6,692 nucleotides of DNA, taken from assembly GCA_021793095.1 (NCBI GenBank), contig JAJYTK010000054.1, positions 1 through 6,692 of the forward strand, written 5' to 3'. The notes below the pieces were generated by a model, which ran no database searches, was not told where the DNA came from, and saw only the letters and a list, made by a program, of their open reading frames with translations. This document shows positions 1 through 6,592 of the stretch, piece after piece. Within the stretch, counting starts at the first letter, position 1. Each line of letters opens with the position of its first letter. This DNA comes from Pseudomonadota bacterium. GTDB taxonomy: Bacteria; Pseudomonadota; Gammaproteobacteria; Burkholderiales; Burkholderiaceae_B. The translations under genes were made by a program, and so were the position numbers.

Positions 1-85
1 TTGTTTTGTCTCTGACCGCCACGATGAGTCTATTATCGAGCAGACCTTATCTGCCGCTGAAAAGGCTTTTGCCAACATTAAATAA
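1..85 (+). CDS. hemL: C-terminal end of probable glutamate-1-semialdehyde 2,1-aminomutase (partial)
   Basis: An open frame enters from the left edge (first full codon at position 2) and stops at TAA 83-85, leaving 27 residues. The tail contains FVSDRHDESIIEQTL followed by AAEKAFANIK. This fits the end of HemL proteins, which typically close with FVSxAHxxxDIxxTxxAAxxAFA. HemL is a PLP-dependent class III aminotransferase-fold enzyme. It converts glutamate-1-semialdehyde to 5-aminolevulinate in the C5 route to haem, in the cytoplasm. Only the final helix is visible, with no PLP lysine or active-site motif, so another class III aminotransferase is possible. A strong terminator follows 18 bases after the stop, as expected for a true gene end. 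Confidence 0.6.
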   Translation, partial: CFVSDRHDESIIEQTLSAAEKAFANIK

Positions 86-103
86 TCCTGCGATGGATTG
101 ACC

Positions 104-149
104 TTAAAAAGCATCACCGCGCCCGCTGGGGCGCCGCGATGCTTTTTAA
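104..149 (+). terminator. Rho-independent terminator after hemL
   Basis: A perfect 12-bp outer stem joins 104-115 (TTAAAAAGCATC) to 138-149 (GATGCTTTTTAA). Inside it, after a 3-by-3 internal loop, a 6-bp GC stem joins 119-124 (GCGCCC) to 129-134 (GGGCGC) around the loop GCTG. The descending arm ends in a run of five T. The A-run in the ascending arm would give a T-run on the other strand, so it may work in both directions. It isolates hemL from the MarR gene. Confidence 0.85.
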
Positions 150-217
150 ATATCCACTATTGAATCCCTAATCTTTTGTTCTTTGATCATTCGCAACTAC
201 GGCTGCGTCACGCCTCG

Positions 218-238
218 CTAGAATGACTTGACTAGAAT
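218..238. promoter_or_regulatory. Direct repeat upstream of the MarR gene, possible promoter or operator
   Basis: The heptamer CTAGAAT occurs at 218-224 and again at 232-238, with starts 14 bases apart. Each copy contains TAGAAT, a 5/6 match to the sigma70 -10 box. GAAT 221-224 and ATTC 237-240 also form a small inverted repeat with a 12-base gap. No convincing -35 box is spaced correctly for either copy. The site ends 21 bases before the MarR start codon, a natural place for autorepression by a MarR dimer. That role is inference. Confidence 0.25.
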
Positions 239-259
239 TCGAAACCTAAAGGTCATGCC

Positions 260-781
260 ATGAAAATCCAAGACATTCCTAGCAATACCTTTCTCAGCGA
301 CGCACCCGACCTCGAAAGTCGGCTACCCCAGGATGATCAATCAGCACTCAGACTTTGGTTGCGCATGCTGAGCTGCTCTACATTGATAGAAAACGAACTC
401 CGCAGTTGCCTGCGCCGCGAGTTTAATACCACCCTGCCCCGCTTTGAGCTCATGGCCCAACTGGCCAGTCGCCCCGAGGGCATGAAAATGACTGCATTGT
501 CCCGACACATGTTGGTCACCAATGGCAATATCACCGGCATCACGGATCAGTTAGAAAAGGAGGGCTACGTCAAACGCCAACGTTTGCCTAACGATCGCCG
601 CAGCTCGATGCTTTTTCTCACTGCCAAAGGAAAGGCCCAATACGCGATCATCGCCCAAGCCTACCAAAAATGTGTTGAGCGATTCTTTTCCGCTTTGCCC
701 CAAACCAGCATCACCCTTTTACAAGAAGAGCTGGCCCAACTTAAAACATTGGTCCATCTGAAATGCACTGAGCGCGCCTGA
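260..781 (+). CDS. MarR-family winged-helix transcriptional regulator
   Basis: This 173-residue cytoplasmic DNA-binding protein has the MarR layout. An N-terminal dimerisation helix region lies at about 27-55 (ALRLWLRMLSCSTLIENELR). The winged helix spans about 58-125: its helix-turn-helix covers roughly 77-106, with recognition segment VTNGNITGITDQLEKEGYVKR, and its wing is NDRRSSMLFLT at 111-121. A C-terminal dimerisation helix region follows. The DxR wing signature (NDRR) is intact. The start is ATG 260, with AAAGGT at 248-253 as a plausible ribosome binding site. MarR proteins usually repress nearby or divergent genes and release DNA on binding a small phenolic ligand. The sequence style recalls the subgroup linked to aromatic-acid catabolism, but no catabolic gene is present here, so target and ligand are unknown. 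The 134 bases to argJ contain no strong terminator. Confidence 0.9.
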   Translation: MKIQDIPSNTFLSDAPDLESRLPQDDQSALRLWLRMLSCSTLIENELRSCLRREFNTTLPRFELMAQLASRPEGMKMTALSRHMLVTNGNITGITDQLEKEGYVKRQRLPNDRRSSMLFLTAKGKAQYAIIAQAYQKCVERFFSALPQTSITLLQEELAQLKTLVHLKCTERA

Positions 782-915
782 ACGAGGCAAACAATGGTGA
801 TACAACGACTGCCAAGACTTAGCGTCACAGACGGGTTCACGGTATGATAGACAACACGAGGCCCGCTTTTATGTGGCTGCGGTTTTTATGATTTATCGAT
901 CTTCATAGGTGTGCT

Positions 916-2142
916 ATGGCAGTCAATTTGCATATTCCGGACAAAAAAGACATTCACCCGGTCAAAGGGGTAGAAATCGGCATCTCTTCTGCTGGCATCC
1001 GCACAGAGGGCCATCGCGACATCACGGTATTCCGTTTGGCGCCTAACAGTGCGGTTGCTGGGGTATTCACGACCAACCGATTTCGGGCCGCCCCGGTACA
1101 GGTCTGCGAACAGCACCTACACAAAGAACAAGACATCCGCGCGTTGGTCATTAATACGGGCAACGCCAACGCTGGCACGGGCGAGCCCGGCCTAGCCGAT
1201 GCCCGCCAAACCTGCACCGAGCTCGCCAAGCTCATGGACTTGCGCCCGAGCCAAGTACTGCCTTTTTCTACGGGCGTGATCCTCGAGCCCTTGCCCATGC
1301 CAAAACTGTTGGGAGCACTGCCCAAAGCAGTCCATGATTTACAGGATGATCAGTGGTATGAGGCTGCCCATAGCATCATGACCACCGATACACAACCTAA
1401 AATCTACTCCACCCAACTCGATCTTGATGGGCATGAGTGCAACATCACCGGTATCAGCAAAGGCGCAGGCATGATCCGTCCCAACATGGCCACCATGTTG
1501 GGTTTTTTATGTACTGATATTGGCATCAATCCTAAATTGCTGGCTGAGATGACCCGCGACATCGCCAATCATAGTTTTAATCGCATTAGCGTCGACGGCG
1601 ATACCTCTACCAACGACTCTTTTATTTTAGTCGCCACGGGCCAGTCAGAGCGATACATAGACTCGGTGGCCAGCCCTTATTACGCCCAGGTCTACAAAGC
1701 ACTCAAAGAGGCGGCCTTGGACTTGGCCCAAAAGATCGTGCGCGACGGTGAGGGGGCCAGTAAATTCATCACCATCCAGGTAGAGCAGGCTAAGGACGCC
1801 ACTGAGGCACTCAAAATCGCCCATGCCATCGCCCACTCGCCGCTGGTTAAGACCGCCTTTTATGCCTCTGACCCCAATTTAGGCCGTATTCTATGCGCCA
1901 TTGGCTATGCCGGCATTGACGATCTCGAGGTCAATAAAATTAAACTCTGGCTGGGTGATGTGTTGGTCGCCACGGATGGAGGCCGCCATCCCGACTACAT
2001 CGAGGCTGACGGCAAACGTGTCATGCAAAGCAGCGAAATCACAGTACGGGTCGCCCTTGACCGTGGCAAACACAGCGAAACCGTTTATACCTGTGATATG
2101 TCGCATGATTACGTCAGCATTAATGCAGATTACCGCTCTTAG
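916..2142 (+). CDS. argJ: Bifunctional glutamate N-acetyltransferase / ornithine acetyltransferase
   Basis: This 408-residue enzyme is full length for the ArgJ family. It moves the acetyl group from N-acetylornithine to glutamate, and in bifunctional forms also acetylates glutamate from acetyl-CoA, running the cyclic arginine pathway in the cytoplasm. The precursor self-cleaves in the motif [15 protein letters not shown], between Ala192 and Thr193. Thr193 becomes the N-terminal nucleophile of the beta chain (193-408). Ser118-Thr119-Gly120 (STGVILEPL) supply the oxyanion-hole Thr-Gly pair. [21 protein letters not shown] and the terminal NADYRS are conserved binding elements. The N-terminus (MAVNLHIPD) is a typical family start, so ATG 916 is secure; AGGTG at 907-911 is a close, modest ribosome binding site. 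TATGAT at 843-848 and at 887-892 are -10-like, but neither has a good -35. Bifunctionality cannot be told from monofunctionality by sequence reading alone. Confidence 0.96.
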   Translation: MAVNLHIPDKKDIHPVKGVEIGISSAGIRTEGHRDITVFRLAPNSAVAGVFTTNRFRAAPVQVCEQHLHKEQDIRALVINTGNANAGTGEPGLADARQTCTELAKLMDLRPSQVLPFSTGVILEPLPMPKLLGALPKAVHDLQDDQWYEAAHSIMTTDTQPKIYSTQLDLDGHECNITGISKGAGMIRPNMATMLGFLCTDIGINPKLLAEMTRDIANHSFNRISVDGDTSTNDSFILVATGQSERYIDSVASPYYAQVYKALKEAALDLAQKIVRDGEGASKFITIQVEQAKDATEALKIAHAIAHSPLVKTAFYASDPNLGRILCAIGYAGIDDLEVNKIKLWLGDVLVATDGGRHPDYIEADGKRVMQSSEITVRVALDRGKHSETVYTCDMSHDYVSINADYRS

Positions 2143-2167
2143 TCGTTGTTCTTGCTATTTTTTCCTG

Positions 2168-2195
2168 TTGCGGGTTAAAATTGTCCGCTTATAGT
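2168..2195 (+). promoter_or_regulatory. Sigma70-type promoter for rplU-rpmA
   Basis: TTGCGG at 2168-2173 (4/6 match to the -35 consensus) and TATAGT at 2190-2195 (5/6 match to the -10) are separated by 16 bases. They lie 41 bases before the rplU ATG. The stretch that follows is AT-rich and carries two copies of GTTTTTAA (2198-2205 and 2217-2224), the second running into the ribosome binding site AAGGAA at 2223-2228. This is the best promoter match in the window and suits a strongly expressed ribosomal protein operon. Confidence 0.6.
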
Positions 2196-2236
2196 TTGTT
2201 TTTAAACTTGAACTTAGTTTTTAAGGAAATCAACCC

Positions 2237-2548
2237 ATGTATGCGGTCATAAAAACTGGGGGTAAGCAATATCGCGTTAGCCCTGGCCAGAAATTGAAAG
2301 TAGAACAGATACCTGCAGACATTGGGCAAGAGATCACGCTAGACCAAGTGCTATCCGTTGGCGAGGGCGACACCATCAAGGTGGGTACCCCCTATGTTTC
2401 GGGTGCAGTAGTCAAGGCGACCATTCTTGCACAAGGTCGGCACAAAAAGATCAAGGTATTCAAGATGCGTCGTCGTAAAGGCTATCGTCGTACCCAAGGA
2501 CATCGCCAAAACTACACAGAGCTGCGTATCGACGCGGTCGAGGCCTAA
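2237..2548 (+). CDS. rplU: 50S ribosomal protein L21
   Basis: This 103-residue protein has the normal bacterial L21 length. L21 binds 23S rRNA in the large subunit. It begins [18 protein letters not shown], the family's standard N-terminus. The basic signature region is at about 75-94, including [20 protein letters not shown], rich in Lys and Arg for rRNA contact. AAGGAA at 2223-2228 is a good ribosome binding site eight bases before ATG 2237. It is the first gene of the rplU-rpmA pair, 41 bases before rpmA, and has its own promoter. Nothing is unusual in the protein. Confidence 0.98.
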   Translation: MYAVIKTGGKQYRVSPGQKLKVEQIPADIGQEITLDQVLSVGEGDTIKVGTPYVSGAVVKATILAQGRHKKIKVFKMRRRKGYRRTQGHRQNYTELRIDAVEA

Positions 2549-2589
2549 GCAGGCCATTTAATGTGTTCTGATTAAACAGGAGCTCTCTC

Positions 2590-2850
2590 ATGGCACAAAA
2601 GAAAGGCGGCGGCTCTACGCGAAACGGACGCGATTCACAGGCAAAACGCCTGGGTGTCAAGGTCTTTGGTGGTCAAAATATTTCCGCAGGCGCAATCATC
2701 GTGCGTCAGCGCGGCACCAAATTCCACGCCGGTACCAATGTGGGCCTGGGCAAAGACCACACACTCTACGCACTTGTTGATGGGCATGTGAAATTTAGCA
2801 TCAATGGCCCCAAAAACAAGCGCACCGTATCGGTCATCGCTTCCGAATAG
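2590..2850 (+). CDS. rpmA: 50S ribosomal protein L27
   Basis: This 86-residue protein is L27 by its N-terminus [16 protein letters not shown] and the family signature [15 protein letters not shown] at 34-48, continuing into [17 protein letters not shown]27 sits near the peptidyl transferase centre, where its flexible N-terminal tail reaches toward tRNA ends. Residue 3 is Gln, where many proteobacterial L27 proteins have His. There is no N-terminal cleavage extension of the Firmicutes type. AGGAG at 2578-2582 gives an ideal seven-base spacing to ATG 2590. It is cotranscribed with rplU, and a strong terminator follows 24 bases after the stop. Confidence 0.98.
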   Translation: MAQKKGGGSTRNGRDSQAKRLGVKVFGGQNISAGAIIVRQRGTKFHAGTNVGLGKDHTLYALVDGHVKFSINGPKNKRTVSVIASE

Positions 2851-2874
2851 GTTCTCATACACGACCTACATCCC

Positions 2875-2907
2875 AAAGCCCTGCCCGCTGGCAGGGCTTT
2901 TTGTTTT
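2875..2907 (+). terminator. Rho-independent terminator after rpmA
   Basis: A perfect 11-bp stem joins 2875-2885 (AAAGCCCTGCC) to 2890-2900 (GGCAGGGCTTT) around the loop CGCT. A T-rich tail follows (TTGTTTT, 2901-2907). It lies between rpmA and obgE, so most rplU-rpmA transcripts should stop here. obgE-proB then needs readthrough or its own promoter. Confidence 0.92.
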
Positions 2908-2966
2908 ACAATAAAGCCTGTTTATCCACAGCATCTTTATTTACCTTTGGGTTGCGGAATCACACC

Positions 2967-4061
2967 ATGAAATTTGTTGATGAAACCACGATTGAAGTCA
3001 TTGCTGGCAACGGCGGAAACGGCGTCGCCAGCTTTCGCCGCGAGCGTTTTATCCCCAAAGGGGGCCCAGATGGTGGCAATGGCGGCCGTGGTGGCAACAT
3101 CTACGCTGTCGCAGACCGAAACATCAATACCTTGATGGACTTTCGCTATGCCCGCATCCATCGTGCACCCAACGGCGAGCACGGGCGCGGACGCGATCAG
3201 TTTGGTGCCTCGGGTGCAGATATCACACTGCGCATGCCTATTGGCACCAGCATTTATGATCTGGACACGGGCGATTTGCTCTTTGACCTCACCGAGGATG
3301 GCCAGCGCGTCACCCTCGCCCAAGGCGGTTCAGGTGGGTTGGGCAACCTCAATTTTAAGAGCAGCATCAATCGTACCCCGCGTCAGTTTACGGTCGGTGA
3401 CAAGGGTGAGCATCGCAAGCTTCGTCTTGAGCTCAAGGTCCTCGCAGACGTGGGGTTGTTAGGGCTTCCCAACGCCGGTAAATCCACGCTCATCAATCAG
3501 GTATCCAACGCGCGGCCGCGTATTGCCGACTATCCGTTTACCACCCTGCAGCCCCATCTGGGGGTGGTACGCACCTCACCCGCCCATAGCTTTGTGCTGG
3601 CCGACCTACCCGGTTTGATTTTAGGGGCGGCCGATGGGGTGGGTTTGGGGCATCAGTTTTTACGTCACTTATCGCGTACCAACCTGCTCCTACACATGGT
3701 GGATGTCAGCACCTTTGATGATAGTATCGACCCTGTAGAAAAAAACGTCCAAGACATCCGCGATATCGAGCAAGAGCTGCGCAACTACAACCCCAAGCTC
3801 TACCAAAAGCCCCGCTGGCTGGTACTCAATAAAATAGATATGGTGCCTGATCCCAAAGCACTCACCACTGCCATCTGTGATGCATTAGATTGGCAAGCCC
3901 CTGTTTATGGTATTTCTGCGCTGACTGGTCACGGCACCCAACAGCTGATGTACGACATCCAGCAATGGCTCGACACCCAACGTGATATCGAGGACGGTAT
4001 CGCCGACACGCCCGATCGTGATGACCCTCGATTTGACCCTAAACGCCAAAATATTGAATAA
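2967..4061 (+). CDS. obgE: Obg-family ribosome-assembly GTPase (CgtA/ObgE)
   Basis: This 364-residue GTPase acts in 50S subunit maturation and stress or stringent-response signalling. The glycine-rich Obg fold covers about 1-158 ([36 protein letters not shown]). The G domain follows: G1 GLPNAGKST at 166-174, G2 region DYPFTT, G3 DLPG at 213-216, G4 NKID at 288-291 and G5 SAL at 317-319. The tail is acidic ([19 protein letters not shown]). ATG 2967 gives the standard N-terminus. The frame stays open upstream to about 2901, but an earlier start would lie on the terminator. The ribosome binding site is weak (GCGGAA, 2955-2960). TACAAT at 2907-2912 is -10-like with no -35. The usual Glu of DxPGLIEGA is Leu219 here (DLPGLILGA). 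The proB start lies nine bases after the stop. Confidence 0.97.
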   Translation: MKFVDETTIEVIAGNGGNGVASFRRERFIPKGGPDGGNGGRGGNIYAVADRNINTLMDFRYARIHRAPNGEHGRGRDQFGASGADITLRMPIGTSIYDLDTGDLLFDLTEDGQRVTLAQGGSGGLGNLNFKSSINRTPRQFTVGDKGEHRKLRLELKVLADVGLLGLPNAGKSTLINQVSNARPRIADYPFTTLQPHLGVVRTSPAHSFVLADLPGLILGAADGVGLGHQFLRHLSRTNLLLHMVDVSTFDDSIDPVEKNVQDIRDIEQELRNYNPKLYQKPRWLVLNKIDMVPDPKALTTAICDALDWQAPVYGISALTGHGTQQLMYDIQQWLDTQRDIEDGIADTPDRDDPRFDPKRQNIE

Positions 4062-4070
4062 GCATTACCT

Positions 4071-5210
4071 ATGTCCATCAATGATTCTTCTGTGGTGCGC
4101 ACTGCCAAACGCCTTGTCATCAAGGTTGGCTCTTCTTTAGTGACCAACCAAGGCCAAGGTCTAGACCATGAGGCGGTGAATCAATGGGGCAGTCAAATTG
4201 CTCAACTACACCAACAAAATAAACAAATAGTATTGGTTTCTAGCGGCGCGATTGCCGAGGGCATTAGCCGTCTCGGCTGGACACGACGCCCCTCTGCTAT
4301 GAATGAGCTTCAGGCAGCAGCTGCCGTGGGCCAGATGGGCCTGATACAAGCCTATGAGCAGGTTTTTTCACAGCATGGTATCCGCACGGCGCAGATTTTA
4401 CTCACCCATGAGGATCTCACTGATAGACGTCGCTATTTAAATGCACGCAGCACCCTATTTACCCTGCTGCAACTCGGTGTGGTGCCCATCGTTAATGAAA
4501 ATGATACGGTGGTGACCGATGAAATTGCCTTGGGGGACAACGATACCCTAGGGGCCCTGGTCACCAACCTCATCGAGGCCGAGGTGTTGATTATCCTCAC
4601 CGACCAAAAAGGTTTGTACGATGCCGATCCGCGCAGCAATCCCAATGCCCAGCTCATTGGGCAGGCCTGCGCAGGAGAACCCGCACTCGAAGAGATGGCC
4701 GGGGGGGCAGGCAGCGCTATCGGCACCGGTGGGATGCTGACCAAGGTACTGGCCGCCAAACGTGCAGCCAACAGCGGGGGGCATACCGTGATCGCCTCTG
4801 GCAATGCCCCCGGCGTACTGACTCGCTTGGCCGCCGGTGAACGTATTGGCACAGAATTACGAGCCAGCCTGCCATTGCGCTCAGCCCGCGAGCGTTGGTT
4901 GGTTGATCATCTGCGCGTGCGCGGCCGGGTGACCTTGGATGAGGGGGCAATCAATGCCTTGACCAAAGGGCACAAAAGCCTCTTGGCTATCGGGGTGATC
5001 AATGTAGAGGGTGATTTTGAGCGCGGCGATGTGGTCGCCTGTGTTGATCAGCACGGCGTAGAATACGGCCGAGGGCTCATTAACTATTCAAGCACAGACA
5101 CCCGCCGTATCATGGGTCAACCCAGCACAAAGATAGCCGACATATTAGGCACCATGCCGGCTGCAGAGCTCATGCACCGCGACAATATGGTCTTTGAACA
5201 AGGCAGCTAA
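4071..5210 (+). CDS. proB: Glutamate 5-kinase with C-terminal PUA domain
   Basis: This 379-residue cytoplasmic enzyme phosphorylates L-glutamate to gamma-glutamyl phosphate, the first committed step of proline synthesis and usually feedback-inhibited by proline. The amino-acid kinase domain covers about 12-260: the phosphate loop KVGSS at 18-22, [27 protein letters not shown] at 178-188, and GTGGMLTK at 218-225. A PUA domain covers about 284-362 ([33 protein letters not shown]). This is the long, PUA-bearing form. ATG 4071 is nine bases after the obgE stop and has no clear Shine-Dalgarno sequence, so translation is probably coupled to obgE. GTG codons at residues 8 and 9 are weaker alternatives. 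It converges on a minus-strand gene 26 bases away with no strong terminator between. Confidence 0.97.
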   Translation: MSINDSSVVRTAKRLVIKVGSSLVTNQGQGLDHEAVNQWGSQIAQLHQQNKQIVLVSSGAIAEGISRLGWTRRPSAMNELQAAAAVGQMGLIQAYEQVFSQHGIRTAQILLTHEDLTDRRRYLNARSTLFTLLQLGVVPIVNENDTVVTDEIALGDNDTLGALVTNLIEAEVLIILTDQKGLYDADPRSNPNAQLIGQACAGEPALEEMAGGAGSAIGTGGMLTKVLAAKRAANSGGHTVIASGNAPGVLTRLAAGERIGTELRASLPLRSARERWLVDHLRVRGRVTLDEGAINALTKGHKSLLAIGVINVEGDFERGDVVACVDQHGVEYGRGLINYSSTDTRRIMGQPSTKIADILGTMPAAELMHRDNMVFEQGS

Positions 5211-5236
5211 CAAAGACCTTAGCGTCTACTTATCTT

Positions 5237-6025
5237 CTATTTATCATCTGTTGTGGACGCACCCTCGAGGGCCTCTACATAACTGTCGTCATCAATATAA
5301 ATCTCGTCTGCAAACATATAGCCCCAACGGTGCACCGAGCGCAATGGAACCTCTATATTGCGCGCGTCGGCCTTTTTCTTTAACCGACTGATAATCACCC
5401 CCAAGCGATTTTGCCCTGACCCCTGGGGACTCTGACTGGTGTCGCTCAGTGCACTGAGTAATGTTTGATGATCAGCCCGACGCCCAGGTTGAGAGAATAA
5501 GGCGGTCAGGAGCTGACGCTCTGTGGTGGTCAAATCCAAACGCTGCCCACTAGGACTGATGAGCACCCAACCCCGAGACGTTAGTGTCCACGGCGTACTC
5601 TGTAGGAGCTCTAAGCGCGCATAATTAGAAATACGGCGCCATACGTTATTAACAAGGGCCAAAACTAGACTATCAGAGGCCTCGCTCAGCGCATAACCGT
5701 CCACCCCACTATGGAGTAATTGCACCATAAACTGCTCGTCCAGACTCGAGCTAAGCACAATAATCCCCACGTTTTGGTTGGCTGTGCGCAATCGAGAAAC
5801 GGAAGCAAACAGCTGATGTGGGACGCCTTGTAAAATAAAAATGGTCCGACTCGAATGCTCTAATTGATCAGCAGCCAAGCTATAAACGGCCATCAAATCG
5901 TGCAATATCGATGCCTGTATACCACTATTTTCCAAGGCCTGTACGCGCTGATTGGTAGAAGGTTTATCAGCCTGGGCCTCTGGAAATGTGTACCAATAGA
6001 GCAAAGGACTCATTTGTGTCAACAT
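5237..6025 (-). CDS. Atypical response-regulator-like protein: degenerate receiver plus OmpR-type winged helix
   Basis: This 262-residue protein has a receiver-like N-terminal half (about 7-131) and an OmpR/PhoB-type winged helix (about 146-240). In the DNA-binding half, LDLTTTERQLLTALFSQPG matches the start of the domain, RLGVIISRLKKKAD the recognition helix and LRSVHRWGYMF the wing. The receiver keeps its secondary-structure rhythm: TIFILQGVP looks like strand 3, VGIIVLSSS strand 4 and SGVDGYALSEAS the loop 5 region. The phosphoacceptor Asp aligns with Gln66, the strand-1 acidic pair is absent, and the conserved Lys aligns near Ser114. Phosphorylation in the usual way is therefore unlikely. 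No histidine kinase gene is adjacent. The start is ATG at 6023-6025, preceded on the minus strand by GAGGAAAG (6033-6040) at good spacing. A short acidic tail follows the winged helix. The regulated genes are unknown. Confidence 0.85.
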   Translation of the reverse strand: MLTQMSPLLYWYTFPEAQADKPSTNQRVQALENSGIQASILHDLMAVYSLAADQLEHSSRTIFILQGVPHQLFASVSRLRTANQNVGIIVLSSSLDEQFMVQLLHSGVDGYALSEASDSLVLALVNNVWRRISNYARLELLQSTPWTLTSRGWVLISPSGQRLDLTTTERQLLTALFSQPGRRADHQTLLSALSDTSQSPQGSGQNRLGVIISRLKKKADARNIEVPLRSVHRWGYMFADEIYIDDDSYVEALEGASTTDDK

Positions 6026-6048
6026 TATTAGTCTTTCCTCAACATAAA

Positions 6049-6077
6049 ATTAACATAAAGCCGCCCAAATATGACAA
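6049..6077 (-). promoter_or_regulatory. Candidate promoter for the atypical response-regulator gene
   Basis: Read on the minus strand, TTGTCA (6072-6077, 5/6 match to the -35) and GTTAAT (6049-6054, 4/6 match to the -10) are 17 bases apart. They lie upstream of the ribosome binding site at 6033-6040. The -35 overlaps the left arm of the 35-bp dyad, so a protein bound there would be expected to affect this promoter. Confidence 0.4.
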
Positions 6078-6105
6078 TCGTGATATAAGATATCACCAAC
6101 GTCAT
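6071..6105. promoter_or_regulatory. 35-bp interrupted dyad, candidate operator between divergent regulator genes
   Basis: The inner arms GTGATAT (6080-6086) and ATATCAC (6090-6096) are perfect inverted repeats around AAG. Outer arms ATGAC (6071-6075) and GTCAT (6101-6105) share the same centre, position 6088. In total 13 of 16 positions per arm pair. A further GTGAT half-site lies at 6106-6110, touching the XRE start codon. There is no T-run after it, so a terminator is unlikely. Size and symmetry suit one or two dimers of an XRE or OmpR-type protein; which one binds is inference. Confidence 0.55.
6081..6089 (+). promoter_or_regulatory. Extended -10 promoter element for the XRE gene
   Basis: TG at 6081-6082, one base, then TATAAG at 6084-6089 form an extended -10 box (TGnTATAAT type, 5/6 in the hexamer), which can work without a -35. 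Transcription would begin near 6096, leaving about 14 bases before TTG 6110 or 35 before GTG 6131. The box lies inside the inner dyad, so an operator-bound protein would block it. A weaker alternative is TTAACA (6050-6055) with GACAAT (6073-6078), spaced 17 bases. Confidence 0.4.
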
Positions 6106-6109
6106 GTGA

Positions 6110-6514
6110 TTGCATCGTTTAATAGATGATGTGCCACATGATTTTCCACAACGTCTCAAAGAGCTACGTCGCAATCGGGGCCTGTCACAAAAACAGCTGG
6201 CAGCCTTGTGTCGACTGTCACAAAGTGCCATTTCCAACTATGAGAACGGCACGCGAGTACTCGCGCGCGAAATTCTCAGCCTCGCCCGCGCGCTCGATGT
6301 ATCGCCACAGTGGCTAGCCGAAGGACGCGGTCCCAAAGATCCCCCCTCTTATTATCCACCACTGACCGAGCCAACGCATCTGCACGCCGGTCACTGGCCT
6401 TTTAAAACCCTCAGGCCGGAAGCATTCAGCACCCTCACAGAAAGTGAACAGGCCATTGTGGAAGAAACACTCAAAGGGTTACTCGAGGCATTAAAAAACA
6501 ATAAACAAAAGTAG
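6110..6514 (+). CDS. XRE-family helix-turn-helix transcriptional regulator
   Basis: This protein has up to 134 residues. A Cro/CI-type helix-turn-helix lies at about 15-70: RLKELRRNRGLSQKQLAALC, then recognition segment SQSAISNYENGTRV, then SLARALDVSPQWLAEGRGP. A short proline-rich linker leads to a small helical C-terminus (HWPFKTLRPEAF, then TESEQAIVEETLKGLLEAL). It has no LexA/CI-type peptidase domain and no membrane segment. An in-frame TGA at 6107-6109 rules out an earlier start. The choices are TTG 6110 (134 residues) and GTG 6131 (127 residues), and neither has a Shine-Dalgarno sequence. Both give an intact DNA-binding domain. The gene is divergent from the atypical response-regulator gene, 84 bases away, with a dyad between them, so autorepression and cross-control are likely but unproven. 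It is not part of any visible prophage. Confidence 0.87.
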   Translation: MHRLIDDVPHDFPQRLKELRRNRGLSQKQLAALCRLSQSAISNYENGTRVLAREILSLARALDVSPQWLAEGRGPKDPPSYYPPLTEPTHLHAGHWPFKTLRPEAFSTLTESEQAIVEETLKGLLEALKNNKQK

Positions 6515-6532
6515 TGCACCCCGCAGCCGACG

Positions 6533-6561
6533 AAAAAGCCCAGACGATCTCACCCGGGCTT
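6533..6561 (-). terminator. Probable terminator of the minus-strand OmpA-family gene
   Basis: Read on the minus strand, AAGCCC (6556-6561) pairs with GGGCTT (6536-6541), followed by a run of T completed at 6533-6537. The 14-base loop is long, so strength is uncertain. It lies 31 bases beyond the stop of the OmpA-family gene, in the gap where that gene converges on the XRE gene. The plus strand has no T-run after the stem. Confidence 0.5.
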
Positions 6562-6592
6562 AGGGTCCGGGCGGATCGGCACTGACCCATCG

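Noticed and set aside
863..887. Hairpin CCGC/GCGG followed by five T upstream of argJ, as a terminator of the MarR gene
   Set aside because: The stem is only 4 bp with a 12-base loop, too weak to call.
954..1325. Open frame of 123 codons on the minus strand inside argJ
   Set aside because: It fully overlaps conserved argJ sequence and has no recognisable protein features.
2901..2966. Possible 22-residue N-terminal extension of Obg starting at TTG 2901
   Set aside because: The TTG lies in the T-rich tail of the rpmA terminator, and the added residues do not resemble Obg. ATG 2967 gives the normal family N-terminus MKFVDE.
4433..4950. Long open frames on the minus strand inside proB
   Set aside because: They are shadows of the well-supported proB reading frame. 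They show no recognisable domain, and their composition follows from the coding strand.
5206..5223. GCTAA/TTAGC inverted repeat over the proB stop codon, as a terminator
   Set aside because: A 5-bp stem with an 8-base loop and no T-run on either strand is within chance expectation.
6126..6317. ATG-started frame overlapping the XRE gene
   Set aside because: Although it has an ATG, its product has no domain, while the overlapping frame encodes a clear helix-turn-helix.
6563..6588. GGGTC/GACCC inverted repeat between the XRE and OmpA-family genes
   Set aside because: A 5-bp stem with a 16-base loop and no T-run is not a convincing terminator; the hairpin at 6533-6561 is the better candidate.
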